Below are positions 1 through 42,005 of a stretch of 64,000 bases of DNA, in pieces. This stretch comes from Pyxicephalus adspersus. Taxonomy: Eukaryota; Chordata; Amphibia; Anura; Pyxicephalidae. Made by a program: the position numbers and the translations under genes. The notes beneath the pieces are model-generated. The model saw nothing but the letters and a program-made list of their open reading frames with translations, made no database searches and was not told the DNA's origin. Numbering within the stretch: position 1 is the first letter of the stretch; every line of letters begins with the position of its first letter. The stretch is from the NCBI RefSeq assembly GCF_032062135.1, contig NC_092860.1, positions 460,276 through 524,275 on the forward strand, given 5' to 3'.

Positions 1-25
1 GATTTGTGTATCAGGTAGGTGGGTA
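1..25 (+). repeat. 3' tail of another copy of the SINE-like element
   Basis: The opening bases match 1226-1250, the end of the element at 797-1250. The rest of this copy is outside the window. Confidence 0.5.
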
Positions 26-195
26 AATATAAAAGGAGAAATCTCTGGACAGGCGGCGGTTACATTTCAGGTGAGGTCACACCTGGACCAAATATTTCAC
101 AAAACAAACATCAAATCCAAAACTCTGAAATGTTTCTTTTCCATTCACCACACAATTCACCCGACAACCCGTAACATAAATTATATTTCTTTCAG

Positions 196-14117
<13,922 letters not shown>

Positions 14118-14200
14118 GCTGAATGTGAAAACACGGCGAGGAGATTCACATAATGTGTATCCCATGAGGTGGCATTCTGATTGGTCGGACCACTATATAT

Positions 14201-14206
14201 AATAAA
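14201..14206 (+). terminator. Polyadenylation signal of gene 1
   Basis: AATAAA, 84 bases after the TAA stop of gene 1. This gives a short 3' UTR, as is usual for sarcomeric myosin genes. Further AATAAA-like hexamers occur at about 14395 and 14605 and could be alternative sites. Confidence 0.75.
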
Positions 14207-16996
14207 GGCGGTATCAGCGGGGTCTGCTCCCTGAGATTGGTTGGGGTCAGCAAGGAATGGCGGAATGGGACAGGGAGGGGTGTTTGGGGTATTTATTTGA
14301 GCTCATAACTTGCTAAACATGTTTTGGCAATGCCCTCACAGAAATATTGTCAGGAAAGTTTGTGAACCCCAAATTAGTGTCAAGCCTTGGGGGTAATAAA
14401 GAAGGGGCGTGGCTTCTATTGACCCCCTATCAATCCAGACAAGCAGCCAATCAGATCCATGGAATGAGACCCTCCATGGCAGAAGTAACGGGGGTAATAA
14501 TAACCAGCTGGGGTCCAGTGCCCGTCGCTGCTCGCAATGTATTTGGTCCCTGATTGGATGTCACCGTCAGGCCGTGTTGAATATTCTCGCTATTTCCTAA
14601 TGAAAATAAATTTCTCTTGAAAACCTGTGGCCATCTTGTCCTTCTTCTGTGTGTTGTGTTCTGACCCTCAGGGGTCCCAGGGGATCTCCTCCATATTCCT
14701 CTTCCATCGTCATGTCTGGTGATCACACGATGAATGTGTTTCATATATTGATAGTAAAATTCACCAATGTTATTCTGGGGTTTTCTTTTTATTTTTGTCA
14801 TTTTCATAGGTCAGCGCTTAAAATACACTGCAGGCGGGGTCCCCAAATGGTTCATTTTATGGTAAATATAAACTTTGTGATAGTCAAAGGCACCAAAGGG
14901 AGAGCCATTGCAATACTGAGATGTGGCCAGATGAGGGCGCATTGGAGCTGCTTGTGGTCATGTAGCTGCTCCTCCTGTTCTTGTCCTGAGAAGATTTTAT
15001 CTCAGCAGGTGCATCATATACCTGTCTTACCTTCAGCTGCAATTCACATCCCCTCAGCAGCAGGAAAGACCCCGCATGCTGCATTTCTGCTGCTTTACCC
15101 TGAGATCCTATAATATTGTGCTGAGTGCATGTGTCTTACAATCATTGAAGTGATATGAATTGTCATATATTACAAGGTTTGATCTGAGACTTGTAGTTCC
15201 CCCACAGCTGTAGGACCTCAGAATGGGGGTATATGGGGTTCCATGGGGGCAGATCAGGGAAATGTGACAATCTATGGGATCTATTCACTCATCAGATCAG
15301 GAATGACAAACCTATGTCTTTTGGTCTGACATATTATCAATGTTTTCACATGAGATTCACACAGCTTTCACCCAGGATTCACACATTCTTTCCATAGAGT
15401 CATAGAGACTTTGGGTTTTCCTGCACTGGGATTGGTTCCTGACAATTAGCAGGATGTCCCATATTTCTCCCAGGTTTTCCTAAATCAGTGACGACTGCTA
15501 TCCCCCGGCAGGCACATTATGCTGGGACTTGTAGTGAATGACGTGGGGGGTATTACCCTGCGAGGGGTATTAGAGGCACTTCTATGTCTTATAGAATGGA
15601 GCAGAGGATTGTGGGAGATTTGTGGCCCCCTGGTGCCGGGGTTATTCTGGGCCCCGTCATATATAGACATGTGGGGATTCAGTGTCTTGGAATGCTGTGA
15701 CTCACAAGGAGGAAATATAAGACACTTTATAATATAAAAATATATCAGGGATCAGCGGGGAGGAATCGGCCCCGGGCCCCGCTCCTTGGCATGAAACCTA
15801 AAACCCAACAACTGCAGAAAATCCCAGCTAAAAATAAGACGAAGAATCTTCCTGCCCCCCTCCCCCACAACAAGCCCCCCCACCAGTGCTGAAAAGTCCC
15901 AAATTCAACCCAAAATGATCAGCGGTGACCCCAATGCCCCCGGAGTCACCCCAATGCCCCCGGAGTCACCCTCACTCACAGCTATGAGCACCCCAAACTT
16001 CACACCTATCATTCACCGAACCTTGTCAGGGCCCCAGATACACCAACCACAGAAATAATCACACCAAATATAGAAATGAGTGAAAGTCAGAGCTTCATTC
16101 ACTCAGTTTGGGGTGAAAAGTTCGGACATTTGGCATAGTATAATGGTTTTATAAGGAAGTATCGGTTTCACAGCCCCTGAGGTCATAATGGGCTTTTGTG
16201 GCCCCTGAGGGTAAATCATGAATCCTACAACCTTATTTGCAGAAGTTTGGTGGTATATTTATAAAGCAGTGAATCTGACATTCTCCAAACATTCTCAGGT
16301 GGGGAATCATTCCCTGCCATTGACATGGACCTGGAACGAATAAATTGCCCCAGGGTTTAGTCTATAATTGCCCTCCTTATCCCTGGCGGGGTTATTTCTG
16401 TGCTGCACACTGGCGGCTGGCACCGTCCTCCTGATAATTTGTTTACATGAAGAGCCAATCCGATGCCAATTCATTGATTATCACAGCCAATTAGACGCTC
16501 TCAGGAAATATTCACCCAATTAGGACGGTTTAGCGGCTCTGCACCTCACGTATGACTGGCCGGCACCAATCAGCAGGGGGCCAATAAAAACATCTCACTG
16601 CAAATTACCCCCCAGACACAGAAAGGAGGCAAACAGAGGGAACTCACCACATAGGGGGCAATTATAGGGGGAAATACCCCACCAATCAGATGTCAGAGAA
16701 AGAATTTTACAATCATTGTGCTGGCTGCACAGTAATCAATGGAGGAGGGGGAAGGAGAGGAGAGGAGAGGAGTAGAGAGCAGAATGCAAAGAGAATGAAG
16801 ATAGATATGGTTTTTGGTAGTGTGTGAATTGATGGGCTCCTTGTGCTGATTCACCCTTTCCCAGACGTAGCTCTGCAGTATGGGGTCACATTCGGGCCCT
16901 TTCACTTGTTGAAGTGTCCCCTATAGCAGAGGATGGTTCCCCTCTCCTCTCTGACAATGAGCTGAGTGTTGGCGCTGTGTCATGTGAGCTGATATT

Positions 16997-17070
16997 GGAG
17001 GTCAGGGTAGGGTCAGTGTGGGGTCAGGGTGGGGTCAGGGTGGGGTCAGTGTGGGGTCAGGGTAGGGTCA
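16997..17070. repeat. GGGTCAGGGT-type short tandem repeat
   Basis: Seven or so copies of GGTCAGGGTGG/GGTCAGTGTGG in the spacer before gene 2. Confidence 0.8.
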
Positions 17071-18235
17071 ATCTGATTAGACAATTGGCACTCCTGGCCC
17101 TTGGGATGGAAATGACATCTGGTGGCTGTCAATAGTAACAAGCTGAGATGGCAGCCATTGTGAGATCTGGGGGGTGGGGGGCCATCACAGCCAAGATTCA
17201 TCCAGGGTGACCCCATTATTCTGCGTCACATTCATTCATTGTGATAAGAAAGATCAATGAATGCTGAGAAGAAGGATTCCTCAGATCCTCCCCTCCCCCC
17301 TCCTTCGATTGAGTGTTTGGGGGAGTTGTTTGGTGTCTTTAGTTTATTTGTAAAGCAGTGAATGTGACATTAACCAAAGATTCACTGTTGGTGAATGTAT
17401 AACTGTCTTTGCAGGATAGGTGGGAGGGGCTTCTGTCACCCTCTAGGGACATGTGATTCCATGGCAGCTTGTCTATGGGGTGCGGCTCCACTAAATTAGC
17501 TGTCACAGGACACACCCCCGAGCAGCTTGGTGACACATAAGCAGGGGAGGGGCTAACAGGCAATAATATCTTATTGACTTCTGAATCCTGCGATTGGTTA
17601 ATAATGATGTACAGCAAATCACAGGGGTTATAGAGGTCTCCACCCACTGCAAAATCCAATCCGCTTCCAGCTCCATCAGCAATTATTAATACACAATATA
17701 AACATCGGGTCTGACCTAGGAAAGATTCTTTATTGTTTTTATACACAAAACTCAAATTGTTTAATTACTAATGCGAGTAATGGGAAGTCCCGCACAGGCT
17801 CCGCCCCATCCCTAATTAATAAAAAATCTTCATGTAATTACCTCACGAAGGGCCACACATGGCCGCTGGTATCATGGTGGGAATGTGGACAAAAAAATGG
17901 AAACCCTCTTCTGGTATAGAGGAGCTATAGGCAGAGATTTGTTTACATCCAGGATTGGTGGGGCCATAAATTACCCCCACCCCCTCCGGGTGTCAGTGAT
18001 GAGTAGAGCAGGCGGAGGGGTCACAGGGTGACACTATATGACATTCTAGCACTAATTGTATATGGGGACACTCCAACCATCCCGGCTATGTGTACATAAG
18101 GAGCCCTCAGTATGCAAACATTACAGGACCTCTGCGGGGGTCAGACATTCAATACCGGGGCCCCGGAACCAAACACCCAGCCTGAACAATGACCCCAATT
18201 ATCAGCAGGATGGGTGTGAAGAAATATGAATTATG

Positions 18236-18350
18236 AATAACCCCCAGAAATATAAATACCCCCCAGGTAATATAAATACCCCCCAGAAATATAAATTCCC
18301 CCCAGAATAATAAACACCCCCCAGAATTATAAATAAATACCCCCCGGCTA
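18236..18350. repeat. About 20-bp minisatellite, spacer
   Basis: Copies of AATATAAATACCCCCCAG with variants. Confidence 0.8.
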
Positions 18351-18507
18351 ATATAAATTCCCTATTATATAATTCCCCTTTTTCCTGTCTTGGTGACACG
18401 GGGTTAGATGAGGGGGGTGACCCCCATTTAGTGACCCCGGCCATAATAAATACAAGTATTGGTGGAGTCCCCATTAGTGTCTCTAACATGAAATTATCTA
18501 GCATTTG

Positions 18508-18661
18508 ATTGGCCGTTGTTGGACCCCTCCCTGATATTTCTGATATCTCAGCACAGAACATTCAGTCACCAATCAGAGCACTCCGCACTCATTGATATTA
18601 ACCAATCACAGATCAATATTTGGAGATCAGTTTGGTTCTATTGATATTGAAGCTCCGCCCC
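18508..18661 (+). promoter_or_regulatory. Possible promoter-like CCAAT and GC-box cluster
   Basis: CCAAT boxes at 18508-18512 (reverse), 18569-18573 and 18602-18606, and CCGCCCC at 18655-18661, followed by A/T-rich TAAAATATAAAT and then GGCGCGCGCTGC near 18700. No coding exon follows. The cluster may be chance. Confidence 0.25.
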
Positions 18662-19204
18662 AAATAATAATAAAATATAAATGACAGAATGATGAACAGG
18701 CGCGCGCTGCTAGTGCTAAGAAATAACAGCAACGCATCTCCTCCTATTAATATGTCGGTGCAGAGCCGACACCCAATGTGAAGATACCCCGGGTATAGGA
18801 GAAGGGGTATATCAGTCTAAATGCCCCCCCAGGCCATCCCCTCCCCCCCTAATCTCACACGGTTGTATCGGCTGCTCTCCTGGACTGAAGTTTCTTCCTC
18901 TGTGCTGTGTGAATCACAAGGCTGGATGAACAGATCTCCCTCTGTGCTAGGTGCTGGGTGTCCCCGTGTCGGATATGACAGAATTCTGGGTGTCCCCGTG
19001 TCTGGGGTAATATGGCCGCCCCTGGGCCCACACACGGCAATCTCATCAGACATAATGGGTTGTGCACATGGTGCCCCCTCTCCCATCTGGTGGGGTCACT
19101 CAGCACCTCGCTCAGACCCGACAAGAGCTTTGATGGGCTGAGGGTATCGGCTTTTCACCAGGACGAGGGCCAAACACAACCAAGCCGTGTCACCGGGTGA
19201 TAAA

Positions 19205-19395
19205 TTAATGTGTCTGCAAGATGTGACACCTGGGGGCAACTAGAAGAGGGGTCACCATAGAGGGGCAACTAGGAAGAGGGGTTATCATACAGGGGCAACT
19301 AGAAGAGGGGTTATATCACCCCATGTGGGCTCCATCATTGCCCCAATCACCCCATGTGGGCTCCATCATTGTCCCAATCACCCCATGTGGTGTAC
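19205..19395. repeat. Two short minisatellites, spacer
   Basis: GGGGCAACTAGAAGAGGGGT units, then CACCCCATGTGGGCTCCATC units. The second type resumes at 19932-20110 on the far side of the two hAT-like elements, suggesting they inserted into or beside one array. Confidence 0.8.
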
Positions 19396-19430
19396 CAGCG
19401 TCTCCCCAACCAGTCATCCATTGGCTAAAG

Positions 19431-19746
19431 CAGGGGTCACCAAACTCCGGCCTATAGGCCAGATACGGCCTAGCTGGTAGTTTGTTCCGGCCTAACACCC
19501 CCTGGCCGATCCGGCCTAATGCCGGCCACCGAGCCACAGGAGCCCGGAACCTCTGGAGACTGGAGCCCGGAACCGCCCCCTTGCAGTTGCCCCCTTATTT
19601 CCTGCGACTGGCATTCATACTTCCTCAATGCATACGGAGGGGAGGGATTTCACTTCAGGGGGCGTTCCCTGGTGGTGGGCGGAGCCATTAGGGCGGGTCT
19701 GGTCTAGTGTGCTCCCGCCCACCCCATAAAACTTTGCCGACCTCTG
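19431..19746. mobile_element. Non-autonomous hAT-type element with target duplication
   Basis: Begins CAGGGGTCACCAAA and ends TTTGCCGACCTCTG, imperfect terminal inverted repeats. It is flanked on both sides by the same 8 bases, GGCTAAAG (19423-19430 and 19747-19754). An 8-bp duplication and CAG-type ends are hallmarks of hAT transposons. At 316 bp it has no transposase. Confidence 0.75.
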
Positions 19747-19758
19747 GGCTAAAGCATC

Positions 19759-19916
19759 CAGAGCTCCCCAACCCCCGCTCTGACAGGTGGGCCGCGGCTC
19801 CGGCATCATGGCGTCACCCTGGGGTACTTTCTTCCCTTTTGGGTGGCACACGGCTCCCCGCACATGTGTTGTCCTCATTTAGTGGTCCATGAGCTCCAAA
19901 AGGTTGGGAACCACTG
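19759..19916. mobile_element. Second hAT-like short element
   Basis: Ends CAGAGCTCCCCAACC and GGTTGGGAACCACTG match as inverted repeats at 12 of 15 positions. No matching 8-bp flanks are visible, so boundaries or history are uncertain. It starts five bases after the target duplication of the preceding element. Confidence 0.45.
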
Positions 19917-19931
19917 ATATAATGACCCCAA

Positions 19932-20110
19932 ATCATTCACCCCATGTGGGCTCCATTATTGCCCCAGTCACCCCATGTGATCTCTATTATTGCCCCAGTC
20001 ACCCCATGTGATTTCAAATTTTGCCCCAGTCACCCCATGTGGGCTCCATCATTACCCCAGTTACCCCATGTGATCTGTATTATTGCCCCAGTCACCCCAT
20101 GTGGGCCCAC
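19932..20110. repeat. About 31-bp minisatellite, spacer
   Basis: Five or six copies with CACCCCATGTGGGCTCCATC and ATTGCCCCAGT; same unit as at 19312-19395. Confidence 0.85.
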
Positions 20111-20935
20111 TTCAGAATTCAGACTACCTCATTGCATCTGCACTGAGGTAGGGTAAGAATCTCCAATAGTCTGCTGGGCCTCCCCTGCACAGCGGGCCCC
20201 TGAGGGGATTCTGGGGTCCCTTTTATCCATGCCTGAATGCCTACAGAACCCAAAATACAAAGTCCCCCGCAATGCCAGGATCTGAACTTCTGTGCTTTGG
20301 GGGTCACGGCTGAAGCCTGTACACTAAGCGGGCCCCGCCACCCCCAAATGGGGGCAGAGACACATGGAGTATGTTCGGTTTATTTCCCTGATATACATGT
20401 TTTAGAGGAATGTCAGTTTCACCCATTTTTCTGCTGATGAATGTTTTTTGTTTGGCTGATTTTCAGTGAATTGAGTTGGAGGCAGCTGGAGTTGGGGCCC
20501 CCAGGGCCCCCCTATGGGTGAATTGTACGGTGATATTGGTGTAATGACCACACACAGCTATAGGCTGAGGGGGGGGGGGGGGGGGGTGCTGTAGTCACTC
20601 CGCCGCCTGGCACCGAGGTCCCAACAGGAATTTCTTCCTTTAAACCTGATACTGAGTGAAAGGAAAGTTTACTGACCCCGGGGACCTTCTAACATCCAAT
20701 ACAGAGCTGTCACCCAGGAGACGTCTGCCAGGGAAAGCGACTACACCAGGGACCCCAACACTCCGATGGCCGACCCCTATGTGGGGGAATTCAGGGGGTC
20801 TCCTTTATTCTGACAATGTGAGAAGTGTGAGAGGTGGAAGGGGATTGGTTGCTGCCCTCCCCCCATAGGTACATACAGTCCACACGTGTGTCCCTGACAT
20901 GACAGCCGAACTCTGATACAACCTAACCGATTTAT

Positions 20936-21066
20936 TACTACCATGGGTGAACCTGGGTGATCCTGCAAACCTGGTGCAGCATCAAAAACATTTTCTAACT
21001 AATAGCAAATAATTGGTGAGAAATACATTGCAGGTTTGCTGGATCACCCAGGTTCCCCCAGTCTGC
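20936..21066. repeat. Degenerate inverted-repeat element
   Basis: Contains GAACCTGGGTGATCCTGCAA and, later, GTTTGCTGGATCACCCAGGT as imperfect arms. Same family as 21318-21519. Confidence 0.5.
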
Positions 21067-21317
21067 CTCAATGTGTAATGCCACCATACTGCACCCCTCA
21101 CTGACCCATCGCTAGGCAACAGGCACATGTGAGGGGGGGGGGAGCAGTGACCCCCCACAAATATCTGACTGTGCAGACTTCCTATTCACTGCAATTCATA
21201 TTATAAACTGTCAACCTTTCCATCACACGTGAAATTTTTCCCCGGGTGAATTCAGTGTTTTTGGAGTTCCCCGACCAATCAGCTACAGAGCAGGCGGGAG
21301 CCTTGTGAGGGTGTCAA

Positions 21318-21519
21318 TGATTTGTTAAAGCTCCCCAAGGCTGGTGAAGTTTTATCAGTGAAGCTGGGTGATCCAGCAAACCTGGAATGGATTTCCTAAA
21401 AGTCATTAGCTGTTTGTTAGCAAAAATGATCAATCCTGGAGCAGATCCATTCCAGGTTTGCTGGATCACCCAGCTTCACTGATAAAACTTCACCAGCCTT
21501 GGGGAGCTTTAATAAATCA
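21318..21519. repeat. Long palindromic MITE-like element
   Basis: Arms 21318-21392 and 21445-21519 are reverse complements over 75 bases with a single mismatch, the inner 66 perfect, separated by 52 bases. No coding capacity. The arms hold GGTGATCCAGCAAACCTGG, shared with the other elements of this kind here. Confidence 0.75.
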
Positions 21520-21841
21520 GGGCCCATGTGTCCATCAGGTCAGTACAGGAAAAGATCCCAACACATTCCCAATCTGGAGACATTCCGGCATGGAGGAGCC
21601 CGACGCTGATACCTGGAAGGGGCCCTCAGGAAACTGTCACCGAGCTTCACCTGGTCCAACAACCCCCAGTTATGTCAGCTGGCACAGATACCTGATAGTG
21701 TGCAGCCTGTGTTAGACCGATGTCATAATAAATAATCAGAGAAACGCGGGATGAAAGCAAAATATTCATTTATTGACAGATCGCCGGCAGCCCAAACATC
21801 TCCATACAGGGGGGCACTCCGCCATCTTCCTCCGGTATGAC

Positions 21842-22195
21842 AGAGGTGTCATTGGGCATTGAGGTGGGAGCCCCTCATAATGGGTACAGAAGGGGTACAA
21901 ACCCAGGAACTCAGCACAGGGATGATGGGGACCCCTCATAGTGGGCACAGCAGGGGTACAGACCCAGGAACTCGGGACAGGGATGGTGGAGGCCCCACAT
22001 AATGGGCATAGAAGGGGTACAGACGAGGGAACCCTGCACAGGGATGGTGGGAGCCCCTCATAATGGGCACAGAAGGGGTACAGACCCAGAACCCCTCATA
22101 ATGGGCACAGAAGGGGTACAGACCCAGAACTCAGCACAGGGATGGTGGGGGCCCCTCATAATGGGCACAGAAGGGGTGCAGACCCAGAAATCAGC
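21842..22195. repeat. About 60-bp minisatellite, spacer
   Basis: Five to six copies with CATAATGGGCACAGAAGGGG and TACAGACCCAGGAACTC; one copy is shortened. Confidence 0.85.
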
Positions 22196-22771
22196 ACAGC
22201 ACTCAGATGGAATTAAAGTTGTCCCTGAAGGGGTTAATATTAAGCCAGAGGGCTCACACTGCCAGGGGGGCAACATTCACCTGGGAACATTCACCTGGGA
22301 CTCCCCTGCTGATAATCGGATATTTGAAGTGAATGATGTAAACAGAGTGCACCCCAATTCCCTGAGATAATGAGGGGGTGAAGCATTTCCCATTCTCCCC
22401 CCATTCACCCAATTCTCCCCCCTCGGATCATTCACTCAGCGTACAATTCAATAATTAGGTGTTAATGGGTTTCGCAGCCTCCGTACTCCGCTCTGTAATG
22501 CGAGCCGCCCGAACACATTCACACCCATCCGCAGGTCCTGATCCGGGTCACCCCGGGTGTTAGACACCTTCACACCCTCACAGCTCATCAGACGGGGAAA
22601 TATTAATCATTATCACCCGGGTGTTATAGGGGTTCGGGTCAGGCGGTACCTGGGGGCTCTGTGGGGTGCAATGTCGGGTGTCCGGGTGTCGGGTGAGCCT
22701 CTCCTATCACCCTGCCGGGGGTTGTCTGCCCCTCTGAAGGGCACAATCACTCCGAGGATTCACCTTGTGAA

Positions 22772-22781
22772 TTATTTTTAG
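22772..22781 (+). promoter_or_regulatory. MEF2-type site, distal, gene 2 promoter
   Basis: TTATTTTTAG fits the MEF2 consensus YTAWWWWTAR at all ten positions and lies about 127 bases upstream of the gene 2 TATA box. Skeletal myosin promoters are known to use A/T-rich MEF2 elements close to the start site. Occupancy here is inferred. Confidence 0.6.
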
Positions 22782-22806
22782 GGGAGGATAAAAATTGGAA
22801 TGACTT

Positions 22807-22816
22807 CTAAATATAG
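22807..22816 (+). promoter_or_regulatory. MEF2-type site, proximal, gene 2 promoter
   Basis: CTAAATATAG is a second complete match to YTAWWWWTAR, 35 bases downstream of the first (start to start) and about 92 bases before the TATA box. A CArG-like CCAAAATTGT, 9 of 10 positions, follows at 22849-22858. The cluster fits a muscle promoter. Confidence 0.6.
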
Positions 22817-22907
22817 CCGGGCGGGCAGAGGGGGCATTGTGCCCGGGGCCAAAATTGTTTTGTCCTTTTTCAGAAGCTGGCAGAGAGATGACGGAACCCC
22901 CCGGGAT

Positions 22908-22915
22908 TATAAAAG
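22908..22915 (+). promoter_or_regulatory. TATA box of gene 2
   Basis: TATAAAAG with a clean splice donor at 22963 downstream. Transcription should start about 30 bases on, near 22938. Gene 3 has the same octamer in the same relation to its first exon. Confidence 0.75.
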
Positions 22916-22937
22916 TACCGGAGAGAGATGCTGGGAC

Positions 22938-22962
22938 CGAGCCCTCCCGTCCTCACACTCAG
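22938..22962 (+). other. Gene 2 exon 1, non-coding
   Basis: Short 5' UTR exon inferred between the expected start site downstream of TATAAAAG and the donor GTAAGG at 22963. Sarcomeric myosin genes usually have two small non-coding exons before the coding exons. The 5' end is approximate. Confidence 0.55.
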
Positions 22963-22975
22963 GTAAGGATCTGTT

Positions 22976-23110
22976 CACACAGGGTGAATGGGGGCACCAC
23001 TGCTCATGGAGGGTGAATGGGGGCACCACTGCTCATGGAGGGTGAATGGGGGCATCATTGCTCATAGAGGGTGAATGGGGGCACCACTGCTCATGGAGGG
23101 TGAATGGGGG
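22976..23110. repeat. 29-bp minisatellite in gene 2 intron 1
   Basis: Five copies holding GGTGAATGGGGGCACCACTG, beginning about 14 bases after the donor of exon 1. Confidence 0.9.
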
Positions 23111-23235
23111 TCCAGGGTGCCGGCTCTGCTCATTGAGTAGTAATAGGGGCCCGGGGCCACCCAGCTCCCAGCTTAGATTGGTTGGTGGATTTCATTCAAT
23201 GGGAACCAGAAAATAATTGATTGTTTTCTCTCCAG

Positions 23236-23266
23236 GATTGTCCGACTGTCTCTGAAAATATTGAAG
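23236..23266 (+). other. Gene 2 exon 2, non-coding
   Basis: Thirty-one bases between a pyrimidine-rich acceptor ending TCTCCAG and the donor GTAAGT. It is assigned as the second 5' UTR exon from its splice sites and its place between the promoter and the start-codon exon. It could be another spliced segment, but the match to the usual layout is good. Confidence 0.55.
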
Positions 23267-23329
23267 GTAAGTTAGACACAGGGGGGGGGTAAATTGTACG
23301 GGGATGTAGGGGCCCCAAGGATACAAATT

Positions 23330-23590
23330 CCAACAGATGTAGGGGACCTGGGGAAACATTGTGCCAGGATATGGGGGCCCCTGGGGGACACATTGTACCA
23401 GGATATGGGGGCCCCTGGGGGACACATTGTACCAGGATATGGGGGCCCCTAGGGACACATTGTACCAGGATATAGGGGCCCCTGGGTGACACATTGTACC
23501 AGGATATGGGGGCCCCTGGGGACACATTGTACCAGGATATGGGGGCCCCTGGGGGACTCATTGTACCAGGATATGGGGGCCCCTGGGTGT
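23330..23590. repeat. 34-bp minisatellite in gene 2 intron 2
   Basis: About seven copies with TTGTACCAGGATATGGGGGC and CCCTGGGG. Degenerate versions reach back to within about 25 bases of exon 2. Confidence 0.9.
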
Positions 23591-23867
23591 AGTTCTGTAG
23601 ATCTGTTGGATGGAATTGATGGAGAGACAACCAATAGGATCACAGATGGTGCAGCTGCCACATTCCCTGGGCTCAGCAGATGAGAATCTCACGTCTTGGC
23701 TTCATTTACAAAGATTCCCCAGCGCTGACTTCTTTCCTTCAAATGTCAGATCCTCCGACAACAAAACTGCCCCTTCCATCTGCCCCCCCTGGGGTCTCTA
23801 ATCCTACTGGGCACCGAGGTCATTAGAGCTCCTCATCCTCAGAGATTTGACTGAAGGGCAGGGGGAG

Positions 23868-24225
23868 AGGGGCAAGAAGAGGGCAGGAAGAGGGCAGAAG
23901 GGCAGGAGGGAAGCAGGAGGAGGGCAGGAAAAGGGCAAAAGGGCAGGAGAGAAGCAGGAGGAGGGCAGGAAGAGGGCAGAAGGGCAAGAGGGAAGCAGGA
24001 GGAGGGCAGGAAGAGGACAGAAGGGCAAGAGGGAAGCAGGAGGAGGGCAGGAAAGGGGCAGAAGGGCAGGAGAGAAGCAGGAGGAGGGCAGGAAGAGGGC
24101 AGAAGGGCAGGAGAGAAGCAGGAGGAGGGCAGGAAGAGGGCAGAAGGGCAGAAGAGAAGCAGGAGGAGGGCAGGAAAAGGGCAGAAGGGCAGGAGAGAAT
24201 CAGGAGGAGGGCAAGAAATGGTGGA
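23868..24225. repeat. 41-bp purine-rich minisatellite in gene 2 intron 2
   Basis: About nine copies with GAAGCAGGAGGAGGGCAGGA. The + strand is almost all purine plus C, so stops are rare and false frames appear on both strands. Confidence 0.9.
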
Positions 24226-24805
24226 AGAAGAGGAAGGGCAGGAGCCAGAAGACCTCTTTAGGGCCAACTAAACCCAACATAGACAAGACAAATTCTGGTA
24301 GTGACCCCACTGACCCTACACTGTGATGGACAGAATGATGGATGGGGCAATGTGCCTGCACACTGCACTGCAGCAAATGCCTCTGTGTTCAGCCACTGGG
24401 GGGCTCCATCATGTGAAAGTAGGAAGAACCATAGATGGTGAACTGCACTTCCCAACATCCCCGCATGAAGGGAAAGCAATGTGTCCACACGGGGGGCAGA
24501 ACAGTGACAGGAAGTAGGGAAGGGGCAACTATCAGAAGGCAGGGGAGGGCAGGGGCACAACTACAGCCAATCACAGCACACAATGTGGGGGAGGGGGGTT
24601 TATATATTATATTCTAATCATTGTCATTGATTTGAGAATTTACCTTGCTGGATTTTGGCATGACAACGTCTCTCAGTTGTGCTCCTGTGTTGTCACCTTA
24701 TCACATGGCTATTGGTGCATATAGACAGGAAGTGGCTGTAGAGTGTCTGCAGGAGATCAGCAGTGGGATGAAAGGTTGGATGGCAGTCTCTCTTTCTTTC
24801 CGTAG

Positions 24806-24843
24806 ACCCAGATATACGGTGCTGACCCCCATAACCTGCAGCC
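24806..24843 (+). other. Gene 2 5' UTR segment of the start-codon exon
   Basis: The acceptor TTTCCGTAG opens the exon, and 38 untranslated bases precede the ATG at 24844, whose context GCAGCCATGA is favourable. The following residues [11 protein letters not shown] are the typical skeletal myosin N-terminus, which fixes the start. Confidence 0.8.
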
Positions 24844-41899
<17,056 letters not shown>

Positions 41900-41999
41900 G
41901 GGAGCAACTGAGCCGCCGCAAGGTGAAGGAAGACAAACACAAAATGTGAAATCTTTCTCACTTTGTCATCCAATCAGAGCGTCTTAAATTTCTAGCGTT

Positions 42000-42005
42000 A
42001 ATAAA
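42000..42005 (+). terminator. Polyadenylation signal of gene 2
   Basis: AATAAA about 100 bases after the TGA stop of gene 2, followed by an A/T-rich and then GT-containing stretch. No competing signal lies nearby. Confidence 0.75.

Larger units (their letters stand above)
14207..22770. other. Spacer between gene 1 and gene 2
   Basis: About 8.6 kb without a coding region I can support. Every open frame is short, lacks family features, or comes from tandem repeats. The stretch holds several minisatellites, a hAT-type element, an adjoining hAT-like element, two inverted-repeat elements, an 18-base G run at 20569-20586 and a CCAAT/GC-box cluster near 18508-18661. About 14210-15770, 16030-16700 and 17080-18220 look mostly single copy. 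I see nothing definite in them. Confidence 0.7.

Noticed and set aside
14649..15113. Plus-strand frame of 154 codons after gene 1
   Set aside because: No recognisable domain, no splice or promoter support, and composition like the surrounding spacer.
15836..15857. ATAAGACGA, resembling the start of the muscle microRNA miR-208
   Set aside because: Only about nine bases agree, no hairpin partner is visible, and it is intergenic rather than in a myosin intron.
23196..23661. Minus-strand frames with repeated GAPISWYNVSP
   Set aside because: They come from the 34-bp minisatellite in gene 2 intron 2.
23839..24326. Frames on both strands, 142 and 159 codons
   Set aside because: They are created by the stop-poor 41-bp purine-rich array.
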